A stretch of 64,000 nt of DNA, from the NCBI GenBank assembly GCA_005879535.1, contig VBKI01000047.1, positions 160,101-224,100 of the forward strand, given 5' to 3'. The stretch comes from Deltaproteobacteria bacterium. GTDB lineage: Bacteria; Myxococcota; Myxococcia; Myxococcales; 40CM-4-68-19. Shown here one piece after another: positions 8,599 to 15,699 of this stretch. The notes under the pieces were generated by a model. The model was not told where the DNA came from. It was given only the letters and a program-made list of their open reading frames with translations, and ran no database searches. The position numbers and the translations under genes are program-made. The first letter of the stretch is position 1, and each line of letters opens with the position of its first letter.

Positions 8599-10203
8599 TT
8601 GCGCAACTTCGCCGCCCTCTACGACGCCCTCGACTCGACTACTTCGACCAACGCGAAGGTGGTGGCGATGCAGGCCTACTTTGCGCAGGCCCCCGCCGCC
8701 GACGCCGCCTGGGCGCTGTATTTTCTCACCGGCGGACGCCTGAAGCGGCTGATCGCGCCCAGGCTTCTGGCTGCCTGGGGCTGCGAGCGCGCGCGCGTCC
8801 CCGGTTGGCTGTTCGAGGAATCATTCGGCGTCGCCGGAGATCTCGCGGAAACGATCGCGTTGCTCGTCGACACCGAGCGCGGCGGCCGGACGGCGAGCCG
8901 CGAGCCGCCGGCGCTCTCGCGCCTGATCGAGGACCGGCTCCTCCCGCTCCGCGAAGCGACGGAAGATGAGAAGCGACACGCTGTGCTGGAGCTGTGGGAG
9001 GCCCTGGACCGCCGGGAGATCTTCCTTCTCGACAAGCTGCTCACCGGGGAGCTGCGGGTCGGGGTTTCCGGCACGCTCGCCATCCGCGCTCTCGCCCAGC
9101 ATGCGGGACTGCCGCCCGCCACCGTCGCCCACCGGCTGATGGGTGCCTGGCAGCCGTCCGCCGATGCATTCGCCGCGCTGATTGCGCCGGAGACGGGTTC
9201 GGTGGACGTCTCGCGGCCCTATCCATTCTTTCTCGCCTCCCAGCTCGAGGACGATCCCGAGACGCTCGGCGATCCCGCCGAATGGCTGGTGGAATGGAAG
9301 TGGGACGGCATCCGCGCCCAGATCGTCCGCCGATCGGGAGGCGTCTTCCTCTGGTCGCGAGGCGAGGAGCTGATCACCGATCGCTTCCCCGACCTCTCCG
9401 GCGTCTGGGCGACGCTGCCGGAAGGCACCGTCCTGGACGGCGAAGTGCTTGCATTCTCCGGCGGTGCACCGATGCCGTTTTCCGTCCTCCAACGCCGCAT
9501 CGGCCGGCAGAAGCTGTCGCCGAAAATCCTCGCCGAGGCTCCCGCGGCGTTCATGGCGTACGACGTGCTCGAGGTCGGTGGCTCCGACGTGCGCAGCCGG
9601 GCCCTGCGCGAGCGGCGCGAGCAGCTCGCCAGCCTCGTCCAGGGGCGCAGTGACCGTCTGTCGCTCTCCGCCGCGGTGGAAGGACGAAGCTGGGCGGAGC
9701 TGCGCGAGCTTCGCAAACAGGCGCGGGAGCGCGGCGTGGAAGGACTCATGCTCAAGCGCTGGATCTCTCCGTACCGGCACGGCCGCCCGCGGGGCGACTG
9801 GTGGAAGTGGAAGATCGAGCCGTACGCGATCGACGCGGTGCTGGTCTACGCGCAGCCCGGCCACGGCCGCCGGGCAACGCTGATGACCGACCTCACGTTC
9901 GCGCTCTGGGACGGCGGCGAGCTGGTGCCGGTGGCCAAGGCGTACTCCGGCCTTACCGACGAGGAAATCGATCGCCTCGACCGCTGGATCCGCCAGCACG
10001 CCCTCGAGCGGTTCGGACCTGTGCGCGCGGTCGAGCCGGTGCACGTGTTCGAGCTGCACTTCGAGGGAATCGCCGAGAGCACCCGCCACCGCAGCGGAGT
10101 CGCCGTCCGTTTCCCCCGCATCGCCCGCTGGCGGACCGACAAGAAGCCGGCGGACGCCGACACACTGCAGACCCTGCGAGCGATGATCCGGGCTCCAAAA
10201 TAG
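8599..10203 (+). CDS. ATP-dependent DNA ligase (exonuclease-partnered type)
   Basis: 534-residue ATP-dependent DNA ligase. Domains: N-terminal helical DNA-binding domain (about 1-200), adenylation domain with motif I EWKWDGIRAQ (adenylated Lys at about 234), motif III LDGEVLA, motif IV around EGLMLKRW and motif V WWKWK, then an OB-fold domain with DRWIRQHALERFGPVRAVEP. This matches ligases paired with the metallo-beta-lactamase exonuclease (sometimes called the cisplatin-response type), not LigD: no primase or nuclease domain is fused. I read a TTG start at 8599, with GGAGGGGG at 8581-8588 as ribosome binding site. It converges on gvpK with only 3 bases between. Confidence 0.95.
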   Translation: MRNFAALYDALDSTTSTNAKVVAMQAYFAQAPAADAAWALYFLTGGRLKRLIAPRLLAAWGCERARVPGWLFEESFGVAGDLAETIALLVDTERGGRTASREPPALSRLIEDRLLPLREATEDEKRHAVLELWEALDRREIFLLDKLLTGELRVGVSGTLAIRALAQHAGLPPATVAHRLMGAWQPSADAFAALIAPETGSVDVSRPYPFFLASQLEDDPETLGDPAEWLVEWKWDGIRAQIVRRSGGVFLWSRGEELITDRFPDLSGVWATLPEGTVLDGEVLAFSGGAPMPFSVLQRRIGRQKLSPKILAEAPAAFMAYDVLEVGGSDVRSRALRERREQLASLVQGRSDRLSLSAAVEGRSWAELRELRKQARERGVEGLMLKRWISPYRHGRPRGDWWKWKIEPYAIDAVLVYAQPGHGRRATLMTDLTFALWDGGELVPVAKAYSGLTDEEIDRLDRWIRQHALERFGPVRAVEPVHVFELHFEGIAESTRHRSGVAVRFPRIARWRTDKKPADADTLQTLRAMIRAPK

Positions 10204-10206
10204 CCG

Positions 10207-10548
10207 TCAGATCAGCCGGCCGAGCGGGCCGAGATCGAGGTTCAGGTCCTCCGGCTTCAGCCCGAACCGGCGCGCCAGGTCGTGCACGGTCTCCTCCAGC
10301 CGCATCAGCGCCAGGCCGATGGCTTCGGTCTCTTCCGCAGTGAGGGTCCCCGCTTCCATCCTTCGGATGGCCTGCTTCTCCAGAAGCTTGCGCAAGAACT
10401 CGATCAGCGCGAGCACGAGACGGGCGACCGACTTCTGTACGTCCTTCGGGTCGGCGTTCCAGCGGGGCGCCTTTTCCGCCCTGCGCTCCACTTCCTTGCG
10501 CAGCGCTTCCAGCTCGCGCACCTGCATGGCGACGACGTCCTTCTTCAC
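10207..10548 (-). CDS. gvpK: gas vesicle protein GvpK
   Basis: Minor gas vesicle protein GvpK, needed for vesicle formation in other systems. The 113-residue product has the family core WNADPKDVQKSVARLVLALIEFLRKLLEKQAIRR followed by LTAEETEAIGLALMRLEE and the C-terminal GLKPEDLNLDLGPLG. I placed the start at the GTG at 10548, overlapping the previous stop (GTGA) like the other junctions in this operon; the frame also extends 12 codons upstream. It is the last gene of the gvp operon and converges on the DNA ligase gene. Confidence 0.93.
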   Translation of the reverse strand: MKKDVVAMQVRELEALRKEVERRAEKAPRWNADPKDVQKSVARLVLALIEFLRKLLEKQAIRRMEAGTLTAEETEAIGLALMRLEETVHDLARRFGLKPEDLNLDLGPLGRLI

Positions 10549-11171
10549 GGGAGAAGCTCCGGCGCGAACGACCACGCGGGCCAAGGCCCGGTCGCGCTGA
10601 TTCGCAGCGGCTCGATCCGGGCGGTTTCGACGGCGCGCAGGTACTGCGCGGAGCAGCCGCGGTCGATCAAGTGGTAGACGCTCGCGACCAGACGGGGCTC
10701 CGCATGCGCCTCGACCCGCTCGGCCCGGATGAGATCCCCCAGCGCCGTCCGCAGCGGCTCGAGCTCCGGCAGCGCTTTTGCCCGACGGCGCTCGTGGAGG
10801 TATCTGGTCCCCGGACCACCCGGCGCGCGAAGGGTCGGCAACGTCCCGTACACGCGCAGCGTCATCTGCTCGCGCCCGCGCACCAGCCGGAGGGCCTCCG
10901 CGAGCTCGGTCTCCCGCCCCGCGATCGCCTCGACGAGAGATGCCTCGTCGAGGGCCGTTGCGCCGAACCGCGCGGGCAGACAGGCCTGCGCCGTCTCGGC
11001 GATCCGGCGCACCGCGGCTTCATGCGCGCGCAGCGCGTCGGCGGACAGGTCCGGAGGAGCATCGCCGCACACCAACTCGAGGTCGTCCCTTGCGATCACG
11101 CGCAGCGGCTCTCCGCGCGCTCCCGACAGGCCGCGAGCTGCTCCCAGCGCGATCGCGTATACCCCGATCAC
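10545..11171 (-). CDS. gas vesicle protein GvpF/GvpL family (third copy)
   Basis: 208-residue GvpF/L family protein, shorter than the other two copies in the operon. It shows the N-terminal strand MIGVYAIALG (family YVYAIV-type start), the helical middle and the C-terminal strand ISATGPWPAWSFAPE, the GPWPxYxF signature with Ala-Trp in place of the usual Pro-Tyr. GvpF/L proteins are accessory, contacting GvpA during assembly. GTG start at 11171 overlaps the stop of the GvpA-like gene (GTGA). Which copy corresponds to F or L cannot be told. Confidence 0.88.
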   Translation of the reverse strand: MIGVYAIALGAARGLSGARGEPLRVIARDDLELVCGDAPPDLSADALRAHEAAVRRIAETAQACLPARFGATALDEASLVEAIAGRETELAEALRLVRGREQMTLRVYGTLPTLRAPGGPGTRYLHERRRAKALPELEPLRTALGDLIRAERVEAHAEPRLVASVYHLIDRGCSAQYLRAVETARIEPLRISATGPWPAWSFAPELLP

Positions 11172-11377
11172 TTTCCCGCCCGTGCGGGCAGCAGCCGATC
11201 CGCTGCGCAGAGCAGGGCGTTCAGTCGAAGGTAGACCAGGTCCACTCCGGCGACGCCCAGGATCACCTCTCCCCGCAGCATCACGCCTTTGTTCAGCACG
11301 TGATCGATGATCTCCAAGAGCGATGCGTCCGCGCCGTCGACGATGTCCTCCGCCGCGGAGCGCTCCCGCTTCTTCAT
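11168..11377 (-). CDS. GvpA-superfamily minor protein (GvpM/S-type)
   Basis: 69-residue member of the gas vesicle GvpA/J/M/S superfamily. The core ASLLEIIDHVLNKGVML plus GEVILGVAGVDLVYLRLNALLCAAD matches minor paralogs GvpM/GvpS (the VDLVYL segment), rather than the structural GvpA. It has no long C-terminal tail. It is sandwiched between two gvpF/L genes with 4-base overlaps on both sides, so all three are likely made in fixed ratio. Minor GvpA paralogs are thought to act at nucleation or at the conical caps. Confidence 0.88.
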   Translation of the reverse strand: MKKRERSAAEDIVDGADASLLEIIDHVLNKGVMLRGEVILGVAGVDLVYLRLNALLCAADRLLPARAGK

Positions 11378-12159
11378 TTCGGCTCCGGGTCGGTCACGAA
11401 GGTATATGCGGGCCAAGGCCCGGTGAGCGTGAGCTGGTAGTCGCGCCCGGCGAGCTTCCTGGTCTCGGTGCGGACCGCGGCCTGGAAAGCTTTCGTCTTC
11501 GTCCGCGGGACCAGGAAGGCGGCGTCGAGCAGCACCCGCTTGCCGATCTCGCCCGGGGGCGGCGGCCGGCGGCGAGCGTCCTCCGCCTTCGCCGCGACGC
11601 GTTCGAAGACTTCGTCGGCGCGGTTCCGGGCATGCTCGATCACCTCGCGCGCAGCATCGTGCTCCTTCTTCCTCCGCAGCAGGAACGCGGTCCCCGGGGC
11701 GTCGGAGGCGACCGTCTGCGCGTCTTCGCGCGCGCGGCGCAGGGCGGCCACCTCGTCGAGCAGCACCCGCAGCCCCCACTCCTCGCGCCCGCCGATTCGC
11801 TCGATCAGCCGATCGATGCGCTTGCGCTGACCTTTGACGTGCTCCAGCGCCCGCTCGTCGGTGCGAAAGAGCGTGAAGAGCTTCATCGGGACCACGGCGG
11901 TTCCGTTCTTCGCCAGGTGCTCGACGATGGCCTCGTGGGGAACGGCTACGGACGACACCCAGGCGAGGTCCTTCAGGCCGCGCTCGATCGCCTTCTCGCC
12001 GTATTGCCCGAGCGGAGCGTCCGCCGCAACCAGCCAGAGGCCGTCTCCGGCGTCGATCGCACGCGGGCGCCCGGCGCCCGGCAGCCCTGCCGGAGCATCG
12101 CGCAAGGATGGCTCCCTGGGCGAGTGCACGAGGCAGTAGAGATAGGTGGCGGTGCTCAT
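11374..12159 (-). CDS. gas vesicle protein GvpF/GvpL family (second copy)
   Basis: 261-residue GvpF/L accessory protein. Begins MSTATYLYCLVHS, has the internal HEAIVEHLAKNGTAVVPMKLFTLF segment (GvpF/L hallmark: His-Glu then a VxPMxFGTxF-like strand, here LFTLF) and ends with the signature LTLTGPWPAYTFV. A Lys/Arg-rich helix (about 165-200) lies between the two lobes. ATG start at 12159 overlaps the ArsA-like gene stop (ATGA). Predicted role: chaperone-like binding of GvpA at the growing vesicle. Confidence 0.93.
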   Translation of the reverse strand: MSTATYLYCLVHSPREPSLRDAPAGLPGAGRPRAIDAGDGLWLVAADAPLGQYGEKAIERGLKDLAWVSSVAVPHEAIVEHLAKNGTAVVPMKLFTLFRTDERALEHVKGQRKRIDRLIERIGGREEWGLRVLLDEVAALRRAREDAQTVASDAPGTAFLLRRKKEHDAAREVIEHARNRADEVFERVAAKAEDARRRPPPPGEIGKRVLLDAAFLVPRTKTKAFQAAVRTETRKLAGRDYQLTLTGPWPAYTFVTDPEPK

Positions 12160-14057
12160 TCCATTCTCTTCCAGGTCCGTGCGAAGCGCGCCAGCGCAGC
12201 GGCGCCCTGCGGCGCGGGTGCGATCCGCGGGGCCGCCAGCATAGCGCAGCCCCGGCAGATCCGACGAAGCCTCTCGATTTCCCGCTCTTCGTCGGCCGCT
12301 GCCCGGTTGCAGCGGGAGCAGCCCTGTGGGGTCCGCGCATTCACCAGCAAGGCGGGCGCGGCAATGCGCAGCTTCTTGAGATTTGTCAGAAGGCGGGCTG
12401 TCTCCAGGCGGGGAAGTGCCGCGCCCCGGGTCACCGGAACGAACCGGCAGCGGGCCGGATCCTGCAAGAGCTCCTGCAGCTCGCGAAGCTCGCGCGCGGT
12501 GTCGGTCAGGTCGCGTGCCAGATCGCCGAGGCCGGTGACACGGCGGTACTTGAGCTGGATCTGGAGCAGAACCTGGACCCATTCGCGCGCCTTCGCCGAG
12601 AGCTCGAGCAGCCGCAACGCATGTCCGGTGGGGGCTGTGTCCACCACCACCAGGCGGTAGCCCTGCAGCGCCTCGATGACGGCGAGAAGCGCGAGCACTT
12701 CGTCGAGGCCCGGCGGGCTCAGATCGATCAGGTCCTCCATCACCGCCCGGTCATACGGCGCGTCGAAGGATGAGCCGCCGCGAAGCGTCGCAAACAGCTC
12801 CTCGACGGCGGCCCGATACTGTCCCCGCCGCCGTTCGAACATGCGCCCGGCGTCGAGCTCGCGCGCCCGGAGACCCGGCTCGACTTCGAGCTCGGCGTCG
12901 CCCACCGGCATCTGCAACACGTCGGCGAGGGAATGTGCGGGATCGGTGGACAGCAGCAGCACGGGACCGCCGCGCCGGGCGATGGAAATGGCAGCCGCGG
13001 AGGCCACCGTGGTCTTCCCCACCCCGCCCTTGCCGCCGAAGAACAGGAGCCGGATCCCGGCCGGCGCCAGCTCGTCGAGCGCTGCGAGGAACGGCTCTTG
13101 CGCTTCGGGAGCCTTCCTGCCGTCACTCTTCAGGGGATCCGACCGGATCGCATCGCGCCGCAGGGGCTTTTCCAGCGCCCGGCCCAGGCGAGCGAGATCG
13201 TGCAGCCCGCGCGGCTCGTGATCCTCTTCCGGGACGCCGTACAAAGGGCCTCCGAGGCCGCGCGCCGCTTCGACCATTCGGGCCTCCTCTGCGCGGCGCG
13301 CGGCGCAGAGCCGGCAGCGCCGGTCGGGCCGCGGCGTGAGTCGGTTGACGATGACCCGCGCGACCCGCATGCCGGCCTCGTGAAGAGCGGAAACGCCATC
13401 CCGCGACTCGGCCAGCGAGAGCGGTTCCGCGACGGTGATCCAATGGACCTCCGCGTCGTCCGACTCGAGCAGGGCCCGAAGCGACGCCGCTTCCTCCCGC
13501 AGCTCGTCGATCACGGTGTCTTCAGCGTCGCGCCGGACGCTGCCGCGCAGCGATCGCGCCATCGCGCGGTGCTTGCCCTGCAGATCGTCGAGCACCTCGG
13601 CGAGCTTCGCCAAGGTCGCGGGCATGGCCAGCAGCCGGAGGGTGTGGCCCGTCGGCGCCGTATCCACCACGACTTCCTCGAATCCACGCGCCAGCCGGCG
13701 CAGCTCCACCAACCCCACCAGCTCGTCGACGCCGGGCAGCGAAAGGCGGAACAGGGAATCGATGTCTTCGTCGTCGAGATACGTGCCGCGCGACGCGATC
13801 ACCCGGAACGACCGCGCGCGGGCGCGGAGCCAGCGCGACAGCGCCCGGTCCGCGTCCAGCTGGACCGCGAACAGATTGCCGCGCATCCGGCGCGGCGACG
13901 CGGAGAGTCGCGCGTCCAGCGCGTCGGCGAGGGAATGGGCAGGATCGGTCGACACCACGAGGGTGCGCGCCCTTCGCCGCGACAGCGCGATCGCGGCGGC
14001 GGAGGCGCAGGTCGTCTTCCCCACGCCGCCCTTGCCCGCGTAGAAGCGGAACATCAC
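12156..14057 (-). CDS. double-domain ArsA/Get3-like ATPase in the gas vesicle operon
   Basis: 633-residue protein made of two ArsA/Get3-type ATPase halves. Each has a deviant P-loop (FYAGKGGVGKTT near residue 5; FFGGKGGVGKTT near 340), the STDPAHSLAD segment and VVDTAPTGHTLRLL / VVDTAPTGHALRLL. Each half ends with a Cys pair (CRLC near 253, CSRC near 585), reminiscent of zinc-binding CxxC in Get3-like proteins. ArsA energises arsenite export and Get3 delivers tail-anchored proteins, but no arsB or arsenic gene is near. Overlap with gvpG upstream (GTGA) and gvpF/L downstream (ATGA) argues for a role in handling hydrophobic Gvp proteins, which is inference. GvpN, the usual ATPase, is absent. 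Confidence 0.9.
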   Translation of the reverse strand: MMFRFYAGKGGVGKTTCASAAAIALSRRRARTLVVSTDPAHSLADALDARLSASPRRMRGNLFAVQLDADRALSRWLRARARSFRVIASRGTYLDDEDIDSLFRLSLPGVDELVGLVELRRLARGFEEVVVDTAPTGHTLRLLAMPATLAKLAEVLDDLQGKHRAMARSLRGSVRRDAEDTVIDELREEAASLRALLESDDAEVHWITVAEPLSLAESRDGVSALHEAGMRVARVIVNRLTPRPDRRCRLCAARRAEEARMVEAARGLGGPLYGVPEEDHEPRGLHDLARLGRALEKPLRRDAIRSDPLKSDGRKAPEAQEPFLAALDELAPAGIRLLFFGGKGGVGKTTVASAAAISIARRGGPVLLLSTDPAHSLADVLQMPVGDAELEVEPGLRARELDAGRMFERRRGQYRAAVEELFATLRGGSSFDAPYDRAVMEDLIDLSPPGLDEVLALLAVIEALQGYRLVVVDTAPTGHALRLLELSAKAREWVQVLLQIQLKYRRVTGLGDLARDLTDTARELRELQELLQDPARCRFVPVTRGAALPRLETARLLTNLKKLRIAAPALLVNARTPQGCSRCNRAAADEEREIERLRRICRGCAMLAAPRIAPAPQGAAALARFARTWKRME

Positions 14058-14353
14058 TCGTGCTCGAAGTCCGCCGTCGCCTCGACCCCGGTGACCTTGA
14101 AGTCGCCGGGCTTCATGGGCTGGCCCGCCTCGCCGAGCTGGCGCGCGCGGATCTCGCGCAGCCGCGCCAGCACGTCGGCTTCGAAGCGGGCGAACTCCTC
14201 CTGCGTCAGCTCGCCCAACTCGAGCCGCATCTGGGCAGCGAGTAGCTCTTCGCGCAGGCGGGAATCGTCGTTCAGCTCGGCATCGACCGCCGCGGCGATC
14301 TTGCCGAGCACGAAACGGATTCCCCCGACCAGCATGCGGTCGACGATCAGCAA
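14054..14353 (-). CDS. gvpG: gas vesicle protein GvpG
   Basis: 99-residue GvpG-type protein: an N-terminal hydrophobic stretch (LLIVDRMLVGGIRFVLGKI) followed by a charged amphipathic helix, LREELLAAQMRLELGELTQEEFARFEADVLARL, with the family LxxGxITxEEFxxxE pattern. GvpG binds GvpF/L and GvpA in assembly complexes. I use the TTG at 14353 because AAGGAGAAG lies 8 bases upstream across the previous stop; the ATG at 14335 would cut off the conserved hydrophobic start. A short Lys/Glu tail follows. Confidence 0.85.
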   Translation of the reverse strand: MLIVDRMLVGGIRFVLGKIAAAVDAELNDDSRLREELLAAQMRLELGELTQEEFARFEADVLARLREIRARQLGEAGQPMKPGDFKVTGVEATADFEHE

Positions 14354-14358
14354 ACCGG

Positions 14359-15267
14359 CTACTTCTCCTTCGCCCGCTCGAGCTTCAGGCGGATGTTGAC
14401 GAAGTTGTACGGCGGCCACGGTCCCGTGTACTTGAAGGTCAGCTTGTCGAAGCGGGCGCCGATCTCCTTCACCCGCTGGTCGAACGCCTGCTCCTTGTCG
14501 CGCGAGACCAGGAAGGCGGCGTTCATGATCATCTTGTCGCCGATGGGCTTGTTGGCGCGGGAGGCGACGGCGACGTCGCGCAGGGCCTCGAAGATCTCCG
14601 CCACGTACTTCTCCGAGTGCGCCTGCAGCGCGGCATCCACCAGCCGCCCGTACTGCATGCGCGCGAAGTAGGTGGAGCCCTTCTGAGCCGAGATCTCCTG
14701 CTTCAGGCGCCGCACGTCCTCGTCCTGGTTCTCGATCTCGCGCACCATCACGTCGCGGTCCCAGAGGATCTTGAGGCCGAACTCGAGCTTGTCCTGCATC
14801 TTGTCGAGCACGTCGTGGAAGGCATCGTAGGCGGAGCGGAGCAGCTCGACGATGTCGTCGCGCGTCTTGAACACGGTGCCGAAGCTCATCGGGATCACTG
14901 TGTGCTTGCGCATCACCGTCTCGTTGACCCGCTCGTGGGCGAGCACGTTCTCCCGGGTGGGGTCGTGCACCTCGATGGGCGTGTCGCTCACCACCGCGGC
15001 GATGTCGCGGTAGTTCACGGTGTGCACTTCGGCAGGGTCGGCGCCGATCCCCAGGGGGCCGAAGCGAAGCGGTTCGGTCGCCTGGATGATGCAGTAGACA
15101 TACTTGCCGCGGCCGTCGGACTGCTGCCGCAGGTTGCCGTTGCCGTTCTGCGGCTCCGCGCGCGGCGGAGTGCTCTTCGCTCGCGCCGCGGCGGGCGCCT
15201 TTCCTGCCTTCTTCGCGGCAGGCAGCGCCTTCTTTGCGGCCCTCTTCGTCTTCTCGACTGACGGCAT
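14359..15267 (-). CDS. gas vesicle protein GvpF/GvpL family (first copy) with basic N-terminal extension
   Basis: 302-residue GvpF/L protein. Residues 1-50 are an added low-complexity Lys/Ala/Pro extension (MPSVEKTKRAAKKALPAAKK...), absent from the other two copies. The conserved part starts KYVYCIIQA, contains HTVIPMSFGTVFK (the family VxPMxFGTxF motif) and ends FKYTGPWPPYNFV, the best match to consensus of the three copies. The basic extension may contact the acidic vesicle surface or nucleic acid, which is inference. It follows the response regulator gene after 3 bases and precedes gvpG by 5. Confidence 0.94.
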   Translation of the reverse strand: MPSVEKTKRAAKKALPAAKKAGKAPAAARAKSTPPRAEPQNGNGNLRQQSDGRGKYVYCIIQATEPLRFGPLGIGADPAEVHTVNYRDIAAVVSDTPIEVHDPTRENVLAHERVNETVMRKHTVIPMSFGTVFKTRDDIVELLRSAYDAFHDVLDKMQDKLEFGLKILWDRDVMVREIENQDEDVRRLKQEISAQKGSTYFARMQYGRLVDAALQAHSEKYVAEIFEALRDVAVASRANKPIGDKMIMNAAFLVSRDKEQAFDQRVKEIGARFDKLTFKYTGPWPPYNFVNIRLKLERAKEK

Positions 15268-15270
15268 GAC

Positions 15271-15699
15271 TTACCTGGCTCCCTTCGCCTTTCCGGGTGC
15301 TGACTTCCCACCCTCCAGCATCCTGCGGATCTCGGCGACCAACTGGTCCGGCAGGCACGGCTTGGCGAGGAACGAGTCGCAACCCGCTTCCTTCGCGCCC
15401 TTGGAATGCCCGGCAAGCGCGTGTCCCGTCAGCGCCACGATCGGGATCCGGCGGGTTCGCTCGTCGGCCTTCAGCTGCCGGGTCGCTTCCCAGCCGTCCA
15501 TCACCGGCAGGGAAAGGTCCATGATGATGATGTCCGGCAGCCGCTCGTGCGCGGCCTCGACGGCCTCGATTCCGTTCTTCGCCTCGATGACTTCATATCC
15601 CGAGAACGCGAGGTACTCGGAGTACATCTCGCGGTTGTCGGCAAAGTCGTCGACCACCAGCACGATCGACTTGCGCCGGGATGCGCCAGCCGCGGTCAT
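15271..15699 (-). CDS. single-domain response regulator within the gvp operon
   Basis: 142-residue receiver-only response regulator. Acidic pocket VDDFAD at 16-21, phosphoacceptor Asp at 61 in IIIMDLSLPVMDGWE, Thr in VALTGHA and the Lys of FLAKPC are all present. There is no DNA-binding or enzymatic output domain, only a short basic tail. Its ATG overlaps the stop of the histidine kinase (ATGA), so the two are a cognate pair. It sits between gvpA and the first gvpF/L, so its output is probably protein-protein, perhaps onto gas vesicle assembly or an unlinked partner. Confidence 0.92.
   Translation of the reverse strand: MTAAGASRRKSIVLVVDDFADNREMYSEYLAFSGYEVIEAKNGIEAVEAAHERLPDIIIMDLSLPVMDGWEATRQLKADERTRRIPIVALTGHALAGHSKGAKEAGCDSFLAKPCLPDQLVAEIRRMLEGGKSAPGKAKGAR

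Noticed and set aside
8599-10203. LigD of the Ku-dependent NHEJ pathway
   Set aside because: The ligase has no primase or 3'-phosphoesterase domain, and it is paired with a metallo-beta-lactamase exonuclease instead.
12156-14057. Arsenic resistance operon
   Set aside because: The ATPase is ArsA-like, but there is no arsB, acr3, arsC or arsR around it. All neighbours are gas vesicle genes.
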